A DNA stretch of 64,000 nt. Origin: Syncephalis plumigaleata. Lineage: Eukaryota > Zoopagomycota > Zoopagomycetes > Zoopagales > Piptocephalidaceae. This document shows, one piece after another, positions 24,604 to 41,275 of the stretch (position 1 is the first letter of the stretch; each line of letters begins with the position of its first letter). Made by a program: the position numbers and the translations under genes. Where the stretch lies: the NCBI GenBank assembly GCA_025201365.1, contig JAIXMF010000001.1:1364001-1428000 (forward strand), read 5' to 3'. The notes below the pieces were generated by a model. The model saw nothing but the letters and a program-made list of their open reading frames with translations. It searched no databases and had not been told where the DNA came from.

Positions 24604-26436
24604 TTATAGTTTAACCGCGGTTTGTTCCTGCATTTCAGAGACATCACGAATACGACGTGAGCGACGTTGCTTTAACCGTTGTCGCTTATACAAAAGCTGT
24701 ATCACATCCTGTAGTGACATACTTGTCTATTAGTATAAACGATAGAAATAGCATGCATCTTCATTACCTTTGCCACTACAAATAGACATCCACCCAGTAT
24801 ACTACGATTAAATGGATCTCGTACAGTTGATCGAACAAGACTAATTCGTCCCAACATACTAATAAATACATCATATGTAAATATAATGAATACATATATA
24901 TATATATATAATTACGTAAAACTTACCTGCCACAAAATGAAGCAATAGCTAATCAATGTACAAACAAATGAATACATTATTAATTAGTATATCATCTAAA
25001 TACAATAAACGATAAATGACACTTACCAGGGAATAGGAGTGCACCGATGACTGTACGCATAACATCATGCATGACATCGATGAATACTAGATCATCCACT
25101 AGATCATCTTCAATTTGTGCTTGTTGACGTGGTATTGGTGTGGGTTCATTCTGATGTACACCTTCAGTATTAGGTGAGGTATTTGTCAAATTAATTCCTG
25201 TCTCTGTAGTTCCTGCTCCTGTTGCTGTTGCTGTATCCTCCATAAAAGGTGTTTGATATTGCGGTGACAATTGTAAATCCCATTGTCGCTCCATAGAACC
25301 GAATATCCATTGGTAGACACCATTGTAAGCCATACTGTATTAGTATATTCTATTAGATTAGACAGGCTGATTATTAAGATATTCTACTTACCGTATCCAT
25401 GGCAATAATACGGTTGTTACAGCGGGTGTTGGAGGCCATACTGACAGGTATTGTGGCCCACCCATAATGGATAGAGGGAGTATCGGTAATACTGCATCAA
25501 GATAAGTGGTACGTGAAAAGATAAGTGCAATAGGAATCATTGGTAATCCAACCTATTAGTATAAGCACATATGTATATATTAGTAAACAAGTTAATCAAT
25601 TAGATGATCATTTCTAGCTTACCCATACTCGCCATCCCCATGGATTGGGTCCACCTAGTAATCGTTCTCCATACTCGGTACCGCATAGTGTAAGTACAGC
25701 ATACGTGCTATCATATACAAAGTAGACATTGTTAGTGATGACTATTACGTATAGAGAGAGACTAGTAATTCATCATAATGAATATTACCCAAATGTAGTG
25801 CATGTCACTAAAAGACAACAACCAAGACCAATACCACAAATATACGGAATGGTAGAACGTATCACCGTATCACATCGTGACATAATTGCTAATAGAATAG
25901 ATCTTGATTCCACTAATTGATAGACAGCTTTGCATTGTGGACAATGTACCTACATACATAAATCTATGTTAATCTAGTACTGTTATTATTTACATGCCTG
26001 TACTTACCTTCTTAAAGGGCATATCTTTTTGATTCTCTGTAATCCAACGTAGTAAGCAGGATTCATGACTAATAAGTGAACATGAACATGCTTTCACCCA
26101 ACGATCATGAATGGTAGAATCACTTCGTGGTGAAAGTAGCGTTGTTGCATCGATATCAGCTTGCTCGTCATTACCAAAGCATATCCAACATTTACGCTGT
26201 TCACCATTGATACTCGTACTATTTAATGATCTATAATCACTAGTATCACCATTGGTATGTTGCTGCTGCTGCTGCTGTTGCTGTTGCTGTCCACTCGTTG
26301 ATACCGAATAAAACGATGATGTTGATGTGGTGGCTTGTCCACTTTGACTACTTCTATCGCTACGTGGAAATGATCCCATAGTAGTTATACGCGTACGATG
26401 TCGCTCCATAAACTGTTGGAATCGAGCAGAAGCCAT
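24604..26436 (-). CDS. RING-CH (MARCH-type) membrane E3 ubiquitin ligase
   Basis: It starts MASARFQQFMERHRTRITTM, then has a Ser/Gln-rich segment with a run of about ten Gln (26265-26291 region). The RING-CH (RINGv) finger follows: RKCWICFGNDE, KACSCSLISHESCLLRWI, and in the next exon VHCPQCKAVYQL. The Cys/His spacing (C-x2-C ... C-x-C ... H-x2-C ... C-x2-C) is that of MARCH proteins and Doa10. Later exons encode hydrophobic stretches likely to span the membrane (PYICGIGLGCCLLVTCTT; GLPMIPIALIFS; LVFIDVMHDVMRTVIGALLF). The basic C-terminus (LLYKRQRLKQRRSRRIRD) is probably cytosolic. At least seven small exons have standard GTAAGT/TAG borders. The substrate is unknown. Confidence 0.85.
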
Positions 26437-27098
26437 GCTTCAGTCACTGGTAGTATACGTTGTATAAACCCTATGACTACTTGAACGTGACACTGACTCG
26501 ATTCTATTGGTGTATAGACGATAGCAACAGCTATACTGGTAATTGTAGTAGAATTTAATACTAGTCTATATATCTTACAATATAATAACTATAGAATACG
26601 AGATGACTAATAAGCTTCTTCTTCTTAATAGAAAGGATAAGACAAACGACTATAATCAGTTAGACAAGTGTGCTAAGGATAGCGGTGCTAGTGATATGCG
26701 TGTGTGTCTGTGTGTGTCTGCTAAAAGTCCATAGATTGGGGAAAGGAAAAAGGATGTGTGTTTTTCTGACAATGTGAAGTGGAATGACACGCGATATACT
26801 AGAATGAGATTAGAGAGCAGCATCATCATCATTTTAACAACACCAAGATGAACATAGAAATACGAATGATGAAATCAAAGGGGTATATCATATACTATTT
26901 ATTTACTATTCATCTTGTAGATCTAGTTATTAGAGTATAATGTGATGTATATAGGTGAGTGTAACCAGTCTACCATAATGACGTTGTCTTCTATTGTTGT
27001 TGTTCAATCAAATAGTAGTATCTCTTGTTGTCGTCGTCAACTATCCTCTTCTTTTTTCTTTTGTTCTTTTCTCCCTTACTCAATCTTATCACAACAAT
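26437..27098. other. Divergent promoter region (RING-CH ligase / PDCD5)
   Basis: About 660 bp lie between divergent starts. The right end (27035-27085) is pyrimidine-rich just before the PDCD5 ATG. No clear TATA box is seen. Confidence 0.4.
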
Positions 27099-27868
27099 AT
27101 GGATGACAGTGAATTGCAGGCTATACGTGCACGCCGACTAGCTGAACTACAGGCACAACGGGTAAACAAACTATTTAGTATATAAAGTACGACAATTAAC
27201 AATAGACTATTCACTATAGGGCAGTGGTTCTAGTGCCGGTGGACCGTCTAGTTCTTTCACTGGTGCAAGCAATCAAAGTGGAAGTGATGACGCTGAGAAG
27301 CAGAGGTAAGTACTATTATGATCTTAGTAATCTCTATGAATTAACAAGTATTCATATACTTATTATGTCTATACTAATAGTCAAGCTGAAGAAATGCGTC
27401 GTACTATGGTAATTACATTAATGAATGATATCATACTAATTATTAATACATTACTATGTTGATCATATACGTGTAATAGCTAACTCAAATACTAAACAAT
27501 GAGGCTCGTGAACGATGTAAGTAATAACCTATCATGTATATATATGTGTATATATATAGTACTCATTTATGATTATACTAGTGGCTCGTATTGCTATAGT
27601 GAAACCTGATAAAGCGCGTGCCATGGAGGATCTACTGATTCGTATGGCTCGATCTGGTCAGTTACGCGGACAAGTAACTGAGAAACAGTTGGTTGAACTG
27701 CTAGAGAACATTAATCAACAAGCGCAATCTCAGACGCAATCAAAGATTGTGGTAAGTATTCGTGCTTTATAGGATATAGAGTTGACATAGTTTATTCATT
27801 TATTAATACTATTGTAGTATAATCGACGACGTGAAGTCGATTCCGACGAGGATGACTGGGACTTGTGA
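27099..27868 (+). CDS. PDCD5: PDCD5 (TFAR19) family DNA-binding protein
   Basis: Starts MDDSELQAIRARRLAELQAQ at 27099. Six exons follow the domain: a Gly/Ser-rich linker, QAEEMRRTM, LTQILNNEARERLARIAIVK, PDKARAMEDLLIRMARSGQL, QVTEKQLVELLENINQQ, and the basic-then-acidic tail YNRRREVDSDEDDWDL with the TGA at 27866-27868. This matches PDCD5 in order and length (about 135 aa). Family knowledge: a compact triple-helix protein that binds the TRiC chaperonin and, in animals, histone acetyltransferases. It is convergent with PRP4, with stops 156 bp apart. Two of the exons are only about 30-40 nt. Confidence 0.93.
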
Positions 27869-28024
27869 TACATGAAGAATGTCAATATGCAGTTTATTGC
27901 AATAAATGTTTAGTAAGAAGCTATTTACTTACGCAAATGATTTAAGATAAAGATGAATGAATGAACACAACAGTGCTAGTAAGGATGCTAATTTAAATGA
28001 ACACTCCAGCCAATAATGATATAG

Positions 28025-31492
<3,468 letters not shown>

Positions 31493-33174
31493 TGGTTACG
31501 AGACAACCAAACGATGAATAGGATATAACAGCTATTTAGCACAACACAATATCAATAGAAAGGGAAAGAAAGAGAAAGAGCATACAAGTGAATGAGAATA
31601 GAAGCACACAGACACACAAAGGCAAGTACAATTTACGTTAATACCAAGAGTAAGGCCTGTCGATGGTATGTATGTATGTATGTATGTGCGAGCAAGCTAG
31701 TTCTATTGTAATAGCGATCACACTGATTATATGCCTTGTCAATACGTCAGTTCACAAGCTGAATAAAGACAGATGCTTTACGCTATTCTGGATACAGACA
31801 AGCTTGTCAGTAATAGGGCATAAACTAGTTTGAATATAGACGACAAGATTGTCAGATTGGAGCGAAACAATAAAAGGAGAAAGAATCAAAGTTGTCAGAA
31901 AGGAAAGAGCTAGAACAAGTGACCATGAAGAGAGAGAGAGACAGAGGAGAGAACGATGACAAGGCCAAAAACAATCATTCCATAGTAATTTACACACACA
32001 CACACGTATTCACGGAACATTCACACATACATATACCAGCATTATTCATCATAATAACATGTCAAATCAAGTTGATAACACCAATATATTGCTTGTTAAA
32101 ACAAAGGTATACTGCAGCGCGCCATCTACAACTAATTGTTTTAGCATCACATTGAGAAATGATACCATTTGTAACAGTTTGAATATATTTTGTATAGAAT
32201 AGCAGCACTACATGCCAAACATTATTGAAACCAGAAAGCATGCTGTTGATCATTCATTGAAGTTGCCGTCAATAATGAACACATCGTGGCATGAACGTCA
32301 TGTTGTCATTACATCAATGCCATGCGTAATGAAACTGCATGGTGGTCACATCAAACACAATACAGAAGCAGAAGCAGCAGCAGCAGCAGCAGCAGCAATG
32401 ACAATCACGCTGTGATCATTGCACGCACATCAATCTGAAACCATGCTGTCAATGCTAATTATAATTTACATTAGGAATCGGTTTGTTCTCAATTAACTGA
32501 TTATCTAATCGTCACGACATTTATACGCGATAAACCAGGTCTGGTCGCGCGTTTTAATCGCCATGCAATCAGAAAAATGCAAATAATTTTTCTTTTCTTT
32601 TCTTCATCAATAGCCAGCAGAAAAGGAGAAAAGGAGCCTAATCACGTGTTCCAGTGTCGCCCAATCAAGAAGGGTCACTGAGTGATTGTCGCCAATCAAA
32701 CGAAATTTCACTCTCTGTTCCGCCAATCAGAATTACCCACGCTCGTAGGCCATGGATCCTCAGTGTGGGAGTATAAAAGGTCGAGGTTATCCCTCCCTTT
32801 CGTCCTCCCTTTTTTTCCATCCCTCACTCTTTGAGCTGATTCACCACACGCACCACCACACACCACACTACACACACATTTCCCCCCATTGATTGTTCGC
32901 ACCCATTCTCTCTGCTTGTTTGTCTGGTTCTAGTGTCACTCTGCCCGTTTATCTTGCCAGTTTGACTTTGCCAGTTTTACACGGCTCATCACCATCATCA
33001 TCATCCACCACCACAGAGAATAAACACACACTCTCTCACATTCTATCGTTTCGTTGATCAGCAACAAACAAAGAAACAAACAAGCAAACAAACAACGTCC
33101 TCATCTATCACGCTCATTCTCTCTCTCATTCTCTCTCATCTATCACTTTCCTCACTGCATTTATAAACGTCACC
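31493..33174. other. Divergent intergenic region, PRP4 and TBP promoters
   Basis: 1.7 kb between divergent genes. It has a TATG tetranucleotide run (about 31664-31686), AGC/CAG repeats near 32367-32397 and the TBP core promoter listed separately. The stretch 32820-33170 is a pyrimidine- and CA-rich leader before the TBP start. No gene is seen. Confidence 0.5.
32643..32778 (+). promoter_or_regulatory. TBP promoter: E-box, three CCAAT boxes, TATA box
   Basis: In order on the plus strand: CACGTG (32643-32648), CCAATC (32661), CCAATC (32692), CCAATC (32723), then TATAAAAGG (32772). The CCAAT boxes are spaced exactly 31 bp, about three helical turns, and all point toward the gene; the TATA box lies about 45 bp after the last. 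This fits a HAP/NF-Y-driven core promoter for the TBP gene, with the ATG about 400 bp downstream. The sites are seen; factor binding is inferred. Confidence 0.75.
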
Positions 33175-34577
33175 ATGGCGACCGCCAATACTGATATTAA
33201 CTCACTCATCTACTCTGTTTCCAATCCGAATAACAATGGCGATAATACAGCCGCGTCCATCTACTCGCAGTTGAATGGTCTTGGTTTACCGGAAGGCACA
33301 CTGAACGGTATTGCCTCGGCGTCTCAAGGTTTGTCGTTGCCTCCAACTCCGGCACCCACTCAGGAACTAGCGAACGACAAATCAGCAGCGGTAATGCCAA
33401 CAGACGCATCTACCTCTGGAGCAACAACCGGTGTTACCGTTCATGGTATTGTTCCAACACTACAGTAAGTATACAAGATGGATACACTCGGCTAGCACCT
33501 TATTCAAACGTGTATGCTTTCTCTATCTCTCTCTTTTCTCTACCGTCATCCTACATATAGGAATATTGTGGCTACAGTGAACCTTGACTGCCGTTTGGAT
33601 CTCAAGACAATTGCTATGCACGCGCGTAATGCCGAGTATAATCCTAAGGTATATATATTTCCATTATCTTATGCGTAAATATGTTTCTATCGTATCACGT
33701 ACACCTAGTGTATTGTGAATACTTGACTTGAGCTATTAGTATCAAAGCACATACATATATACATACAATATGTATATGTATGTATGTGCATGTTACTTGC
33801 TCTTATGGTCTACCCATTGCGGATATTAGTGGTTGGTATAGCATTATCAACAGATCCGTTGCATCATATTATCTTTTATGGATACAATGCTAAATAGTTC
33901 TACAGCGTTTTGCTGCAGTGATTATGCGTATCCGTGAGCCAAAGACCACCGCCCTTATCTTTGCCTCGGGCAAAATGGTGGTAACCGGTGCCAAATCCGA
34001 GGACGATTCACGACTGGCTGCACGTAAATACGCCCGTATTGTTCAGAAACTTGGATTTGCAGCCAAGTTTACGGATTTCAAGATCCAGAACATTGTCGGT
34101 AGTTGTGACGTCAGATTCCCCATTCGTTTGGAAGGATTGGCCTACTCTCACGGACATTACTCCAGTGTACGTATTATTATTATTATTACTACTACTACTA
34201 GTTATAGAATACTCATGATATTGTTCTTTTGTATATACGTACATAATTACTATGTTATCTGTTCTTTACCATTGAACAGTACGAACCAGAACTATTTCCT
34301 GGTCTAATTTACCGAATGGTAAAACCAAAAATTGTATTACTTATTTTTGTGTCTGGCAAGATTGTCCTTACAGGTGCAAAGGTAAGTTGTACACTATTAA
34401 TGATTAAAGTATGTTGTTTTTTTGTATCAATTTCTTACTGTTGTTGTTGTTGTTTGTTGTGTACATGATGATGATGATGATGATTATCCTCTCTATTCCT
34501 CCATATAGGTTCGTGAGGAAATCTACCAGGCATTCGATACGATCTATCCTGTATTGGCGGAATTCCGCAAGCCGTAG
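33175..34577 (+). CDS. SPT15/TBP: TATA-binding protein
   Basis: Exon 1 (33175-33464) encodes a variable N-terminal arm ending [10 protein letters not shown]. The conserved saddle follows: [60 protein letters not shown], then the second pseudo-repeat ([74 protein letters not shown]). Stop TAG is 34575-34577. The two direct repeats and the intercalating Phe residues are present, so it should be functional. It nucleates TFIID, TFIIIB and SL1. The gene has its own strong TATA box. Five exons are joined by short introns except intron 2, which is about 260 bp. Confidence 0.97.
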
Positions 34578-35658
34578 AGTAGTTACACATCTGTGCCCGT
34601 TCAAAGTGTGCAGATGTGATTCGATGTATTATGTGTTTTGCATTCTCTTTCATCATTCACCTGCCGCGACGATCATATCACTCTATCTACTAGTGCTTAT
34701 ACAACACTAACCGTACTCTCTTTCCTTTGACTCTTTCTTTCTTTCTTTTCTTTCTTCTCTCTTTCTCTTCATTTGTTTGTCATGTCTTTGTCGTTCCTCA
34801 TTTCCCATTATTCTATTACTACTATTACTATCATCATCGAATAACCCACTACACTGTTCGTACTTCCTTGTCTGCCTAACTACTATTAACTTCTTATTTT
34901 CCTTGCCCATTTTCACTGCGTCTACTCTCGTTTTCTCTACTCTATCAAAGCACACGCATGCTTTTGATTATCCTTCTGTATTTTACACTTACTCTTTAGT
35001 GTGATCGTCCATCCCTCTATCCATCTTATATCTATCTACTATCTTATATCTATTATCTATCTACTGGCTATATATCTATATATCTATATATCTATAAGTT
35101 TACATCGACTACTACTCGTTCATCACATACTTGCAACATCATCCTCTCGAATAGCTTTTTAAAAGATCACTCCCCCACTATTATCCACCATCCTATTTGA
35201 TCATTAATGTGTTGTTACCTCTGTCTCTCGCACTCTATACTGCACAATTCATTCACTAATTGATTGTGTCAGTAATGGTGTGTTCATTTGGTATTAACAC
35301 TTGTGGATAATCTATTTGCAAAAGTATAAAGCAGCTTTTGCGTAAAAGTAAAATAAATAAAAATGCGTTTCGTACAGACTATTATTACTGCTCATTATAC
35401 ATATACATTCATATAAGACTGCCTTCTAATCGCTTGCTTCAATTTGAAACACAATTATAACTAATCGAGTAAGTCGGCATTGATGCATAAATAAATGATC
35501 AATTTTGTTTTCTTAATTTGCTCCTATAATACAAGGATAACAACTCTTCTTGTTTACTTGGTAACTACTCTTTTCATCACTTAGCACACACACACATACG
35601 TAAGCTCTGCTACTTGTTACTCTACTCTACTCTACTCTACTCTACTCTACTGTTTGTT
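34578..35658. other. Intergenic region, pyrimidine-rich
   Basis: 3' flank of TBP and promoter of the sulfite oxidase gene. It has CT-rich tracts (34725-34760, 35018-35095 TATC repeats) and a CTCTA pentamer run (35623-35650) abutting the sulfite oxidase start. Confidence 0.45.
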
Positions 35659-37329
35659 ATGGCTACTACTGAGAAACGTGGTCCGTTCAATTATGAGAAT
35701 GACCCGGAACGACCCTCACCTCATTTGATTATACGAAAGGCCGAACCGTTTAACGCGGAACCTGCACTGCCCGTACTAACTCGTAACTATATTACGCCTA
35801 TTAACGAGTTCTTTAAACGGAATCACGGTCCTATTCCTGACTTGAACGCCGATACACATAAAGTATTGATATCGGCACCGGCACTTGAAGGCGCGCCACA
35901 ACGTTCCTTCTCTATGGCTGAACTTCGTGCTATGCCACGACTTGAAATAACCGCTGCCTTACAAGTAAGTTGACAAAACAACACACGATTATTGACTGAT
36001 AATCATTTTGTTATTCGCAAGTGTGCTGGTAATCGTCGTGACGGTCTTAATAAACTAGCCAAAGTGAAGGGCGTCATTTGGGCTGCAGGCACCATTAGCA
36101 ATGCCACATGGGCTGGTGCCACTATGCGTGATGTACTAAAGGCAGCGGGTATTCCAGATGCTAATGATCCACGAGTACAAAATTGGCATGTTTCCTTTGA
36201 GGCAATCGGTGACTGTGAAGAGGATGTCGTCTATGGATCATCCATTCCTCTATGGATTGCCATGTAAGTAATCGTAGTGTATTACATTGTATATTAATAA
36301 ATTGATTAGGAGTCCACAACGTGATGTACTACTAGCCTATGAGGTGAGTTATTAGTATTAGTATTGCAATGATTGTTAATCACCATTATGTAGATGAATG
36401 GTAAAACATTGACTCGTGATCATGGCTTTCCACTTCGTGTTGTTGTACCAGGTAAGTGAAACTATTTGATTGTTAGATGATGAGTATGCTTAATCTAAAA
36501 GATTCATTCAATCTATTCAGGTATTATTGGTGCACGTTCCGTTAAATGGATATCAAAGATTACGGTACAACCACAAGAATCTGAAAGCTTTTATCAACAG
36601 CGTGATTATAAGATACTTCCACCACATGTAAGAAGTGATTTATTAAGGAGTAGATACTTGCTATTACAAATTGTCTTAACAAATATTACTATGCAATAGG
36701 TGCAAGAGAAGGATCTCAGTGAATGGTGGCCACGACTTGCAGCCATACAAGAAATGAATGTACAAAGTGTCATTTGTGAACCAGAAGAGGATGAACTAGT
36801 TCGTGGTGGTCCGATTACCATTCGAGGATACGCCATCTCAGGTAATGAATTGTATATTACTACTACAACTAGTAGTAGTTATTCAATTGATGTTAATATC
36901 TGTATATGTACATGTAGGTGGAGGAAGATCTATCGAACGTGTAGGCAAGTCATTTATTCATTGCTGTATTTACTATCATCACATGCTAACACTCTATTTA
37001 GATGTATCACTTGATGGTGGCAATACATGGGGTCAAGCTGAATTGTACAAGACACCGGCAAACCCAGATCGTCATTGGGGATGGACATTATGGTCATTTA
37101 GAGTGCCACGTATTGCAACTGATGCAGAAATCGTGTGTCGTGCTTGTAAGTAGCATGGATGTTTCTATATTCATTAGTATTTCAATCAATGACTACACTC
37201 TAATATACACGTATTTCAATAGGGGACATAGCGGGTAATACACAGCCAAATCTACCCGTTTATAATTATCGCGGTGTTATGAACAATGCGTATCATCGTA
37301 TTCGTGTTAAACCAAATGCTAAATGTTAA
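35659..37329 (+). CDS. SUOX: Sulfite oxidase, molybdopterin domain type
   Basis: It starts MATTEKRGPFNYENDPERPS. Molybdopterin domain motifs are LTRNYITPINEFFKRNHGPI, QCAGNRRDGLNKLAKVKGVI (with the Mo-ligand Cys), WAGATMRDVLKAAGI, YGSSIPL, NGKTLTRDHGFPLRVVVPG and GARSVKWISKI. The dimerisation domain follows (VSLDGGNTWGQAEL, RHWGWTLWSFRVP, WDIAGNTQPNLPVYNYRGVM). There is no cytochrome b5 haem domain and no mitochondrial presequence, so the layout resembles plant sulfite oxidase rather than the animal intermembrane-space enzyme. The reaction is oxidation of sulfite to sulfate. The C-terminus ends NAKC, not a canonical peroxisomal signal. There are about ten exons and the stop is TAA 37327-37329. 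It is convergent with TRP5, leaving under 200 bp between stops. Confidence 0.94.
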
Positions 37330-37523
37330 ACAAGTAATACGCTTTCTATTTTGCTTGTTATAGCAAATAATAAATCAATCAATCAATCAATTATTATTAC
37401 TAGAGCTATTAGAGTTGTACCATTTATTCATTTAGTATTTGTAGATGTGAATCAATCATACTAATGAATGTTATGCGTTTGTTGCTTAACAATCAATAGA
37501 ATTGCTTTTTCTTCTACCTTTCC

Positions 37524-40438
37524 TTACTCGAATCGAAGATCCCATCCAATGGCTGGACCTAGTTTGGGTAGTACTTCAGCCACCGTGTTCGTGTCCTTGT
37601 CACCACGACCACTGACACACAGTATGATATTCTGATCTTTGGGCAGTGTACGTGCTAATTCAACACAAGCATAGATGGCATGTGATGTCTCCAATGCTGG
37701 AATGATACCTAAATAAATAACAGCATATTAATATCATATTCATTCATCATGTTAATCAATAAGCAATACCTTCAAGTTCAGTCATCCATTTGAAACCTTG
37801 TAGAGCCTGTGCATCAGTGGCAGCCGTGTATTTAGCACGGTTAGAATCCTTGAGCCAAGCGTGTTCCGGTCCTACAGCAGGATAGTCAAGACCCTATATA
37901 TATATATATATGTCATTCATTAGTGTGTGTGTGCTAGCAATATAGTAATACATTCGCTACTTACAGCACTAATACTATGTGCAGGTATAATCTGACCATC
38001 TTCATTCTGAAGAACGTAGGTACGTGCACCGTGGAATACACCCGATGTACCCGCGGATAATGTGGCAGCATGATGTGGCGTATCGATACCTTCACCGGCT
38101 GCCTCGACACCCATCATGCGTACATTCGTGTCGTTGATGAACGGATGGAATAGACCGATGGCATTGCTACCCGCACCAACACACGCTACCAAGTAATCAG
38201 GTAGTTTGCCTGCCTTCTCGAGTATTTGCTCGCGTGCTTCACGACCAATGACTGATTGGAATTCACGTACCATACGCGGGAATGGATCAGAACCGATGGC
38301 CGAACCGATGAGGTAATGCGTGGTGTTAACATTGGTGACCCATTCGCGTAAGGCTTCATTGACGGCATCTTTTAATGTTTTACTTCCTGTAAATGATCAA
38401 TCATTTAGTATATACTTGATAATAATGATAATGATGATGATGAGCATACCTGATGTGACGGGTATTACCTTAGCACCCAACATTCGCATACGGAACACGT
38501 TAAGTGCTTGACGACGAACATCCTCTGCTCCCATGTAGATAGTGCAGTCAAAGCCGAACTTGGCACATACGGTAGCAGTGGCCACACCATGCTGACCGGC
38601 ACCAGTCTCTGCGATAATACGACGTTTTCCTAGTCGTTTAGCAATGAGGATCTAATCAATATATATATACAGATTAGCGAGTATTCATTCGCTCAATGGT
38701 ATAAGCTATTCTACCTGTCCGATGGCATTGTTAATCTTGTGCGATCCTGTATGATTGAGATCTTCACGCTTCAACCAGATGCTAGCACCACCAGCGAATT
38801 CCGATAGTCGATCAGCTCGATGTAATGAGCTTTCACGACCCATGTAAGCATAATGACTACGGAATTCCTCCCAGAAGGTTGGATCTTTGAGAGCATTGTC
38901 AAATGCCTAAAATGACATGCAATGTCAATACAAGTAATAGTCAATACCATCATCATCGTTAATCAATCTAGTATACAAGCAAGCTTACCTTGGCCAATTC
39001 TATATGACAGCTCACTAGCACTTCTGGAATGTAACGACCGCCAAACTCGCCAAAACGCATCATCTTATTGTCCTCCTAAGCATTAATCATTAGTATAGAG
39101 CATTAGCAAACAACAATTATAGTAACAAATAGAGACAAATCTGTCTAATCACTTACTGTAATGGGCACACTCGTTACTGATGAATTACTGCCATTTGGTG
39201 ATTGATTTGATGACGCTGCTTTGTCATCTGTCGATGATTTACGACGATCAGCTAGACCACATACTTCGGCAGCATAGGCCTCGATGGCTGCAGCCTTTTG
39301 ACTAGGTTCTATACGTTGCAATCGAATTAGAATAGTACACAGTAGCAATACAATTATCTGTCTATTGTTTCATACCTGCATTTTGTATTACACTAATCAA
39401 TTGACTACCAATGATGACACCATCGCCTAGTTGTCCCACTTGATCAAAGTGTTCCCGTTTCGACACGCCAAACCCAATGGCCAACGGGAAATCTGTATGC
39501 TCACGAATACGCTTAATGAGGTCTGGTAGATAGCTTGTCATCTGTTCGGATTGGCCGGTGACACCCATTCTCGATACGACGTAGATGAAACTATCGGCCA
39601 CCGAGGCTAGTTGTCTAATACGCTCATTCGTGCTGTTAGGAGCAACTAGGGGCACAAACGATAGACTGACAGCGCATCATCATCATCGTCATCATATTGC
39701 ATTCATAATAGTTAGCGCCTAGTACTAGTAGTATAGATTAACAAATGGTACACCTACTTGGCCGCTCGGATCTCCTTGCGAAGATGATGAGATTCTTCCG
39801 GTGGCAAATCTACAACGATAAATCCATTGACACCGGCCTCAACACTCTCCTTAACGAAGCGTACCTCACCATAACTAACAATAGGATTGTAGTATCCCAT
39901 CAGTAGTATGGGAATACGTAGTCCACGTTCACGTGCATCGCGTGCCAAGCGTAAGCACTTGGCAACGTCAATACCTTGAGCTAAAGCAATCTAAGAAGCA
40001 TGCAAGCATTAGATACACCTAATAGATGATACTAGTAGCATTCATTGAGCAATGAATACACGACAGATAGATACATACATCGCTTGATGCCTGAATGGTA
40101 GGACCATCGGCCATTGGATCACTAAATGGTAGACCTATTGTATGCAGGTGAATAAGTTATTCGATGCATAGTATATTACTACTACTACTACTATTACTAC
40201 TTACCTAGCTCAATAACATCAGCGCCACCCTTTTCAAGAGCAAGTAGAATATCCACGGTTTCCTCAATGGACGGATAGCCGGCAGTAACAAATGCAACGA
40301 ATGCCGGACGACCTTTTTACAACCATAATTGTATATAGATATCGTTTAGTATACAAGTAGCATCGAGTAGTATAGTAGTGCCTCTTGCTTACCTTCTTGC
40401 TTGCAACGAGCAAACCTATCCACCAATGCTTGTGACAT
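37524..40438 (-). CDS. TRP5: Tryptophan synthase, fused alpha-beta
   Basis: The alpha domain is N-terminal: [40 protein letters not shown] (catalytic Glu and Asp), [41 protein letters not shown] Ser-rich linker of about 50 residues (39145-39300 region) joins it to the beta domain, which has the fungal beta start FGRYIPEVL, the PLP-Lys motif [22 protein letters not shown] and a C-terminal [18 protein letters not shown]. Stop is 37524-37526. Alpha makes indole from indole-3-glycerol phosphate and beta joins it to serine. A single alpha-then-beta polypeptide is the fungal arrangement and the best taxonomic marker in the window. Several short introns interrupt both domains. Confidence 0.96.
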
Positions 40439-41275
40439 ATTTGTTGATTGCAAGTGAACGAATAGACTGACCACGTAAGTTAATAAGCGATACTTCTCTA
40501 CAAAGAAGCAAGTGAACGACAAATAGGAAGAGTGAAGAATAGACCTAGCGACACCAGTTTGGCGTGATATTTTATGGGACTAAAGATACGCTCTACATAA
40601 AAGTGCATACGTATACGTGTGAGTGTGCATGCGTAATTTGTGTATGAGTGTGAGTGTTTTCATTGGATTGTCCCACCCAAAAAAAGAAAATGAAATCTAT
40701 ACATTCATCACTAATTTATTGATGATCTTGATTTCTTTACGCTTTCCGTCAACAACATCAACATCAACGTCGTCGTCGTCATTGAGTGCTCACTTCTTAT
40801 CATGTATTCTATTATTATACTAGTTACGAGTAACAATGATAATGACATTAATATCTAGCAATGATCTCAATAAATAATCCGGTATTTATCTGGTAGGATG
40901 TGTATGCAATGTATTAGAGTGACAGCCTTTGAATGAATGTGTATATCATGCAAGTGCTCATACTCTACTACTAATGTGGCGTCAGCAGTAGCAATGGATT
41001 GCGTACGCATTGACAAACAACCGCTATTTGACTCTACACGTGTGGTATTATGTGTAACGTATGTACGCGGGTTAAGCTTGTTTGTTCGCCTATGGTTTTT
41101 TCGGTCGGATGTCGTTTTTTTCCCTTCCTCGTTCGAGTATTCCCTTCTTGTTCTTTCGTGCTTATTTGTCCGTATATCAGGCCCATCCTACTTAATGGCA
41201 TATCTCTACGAGTTTACACCAGTATAATCTTAATATTGTTAGTGTGTTCCCTATTCTTTCTTACTTACCATCAAT
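40439..41275. other. Divergent spacer between TRP5 and ABCD4
   Basis: About 840 bp, presumably both promoters. Short open frames such as 40937-41227 lack homology I recognise and look like leader sequence. Confidence 0.4.
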
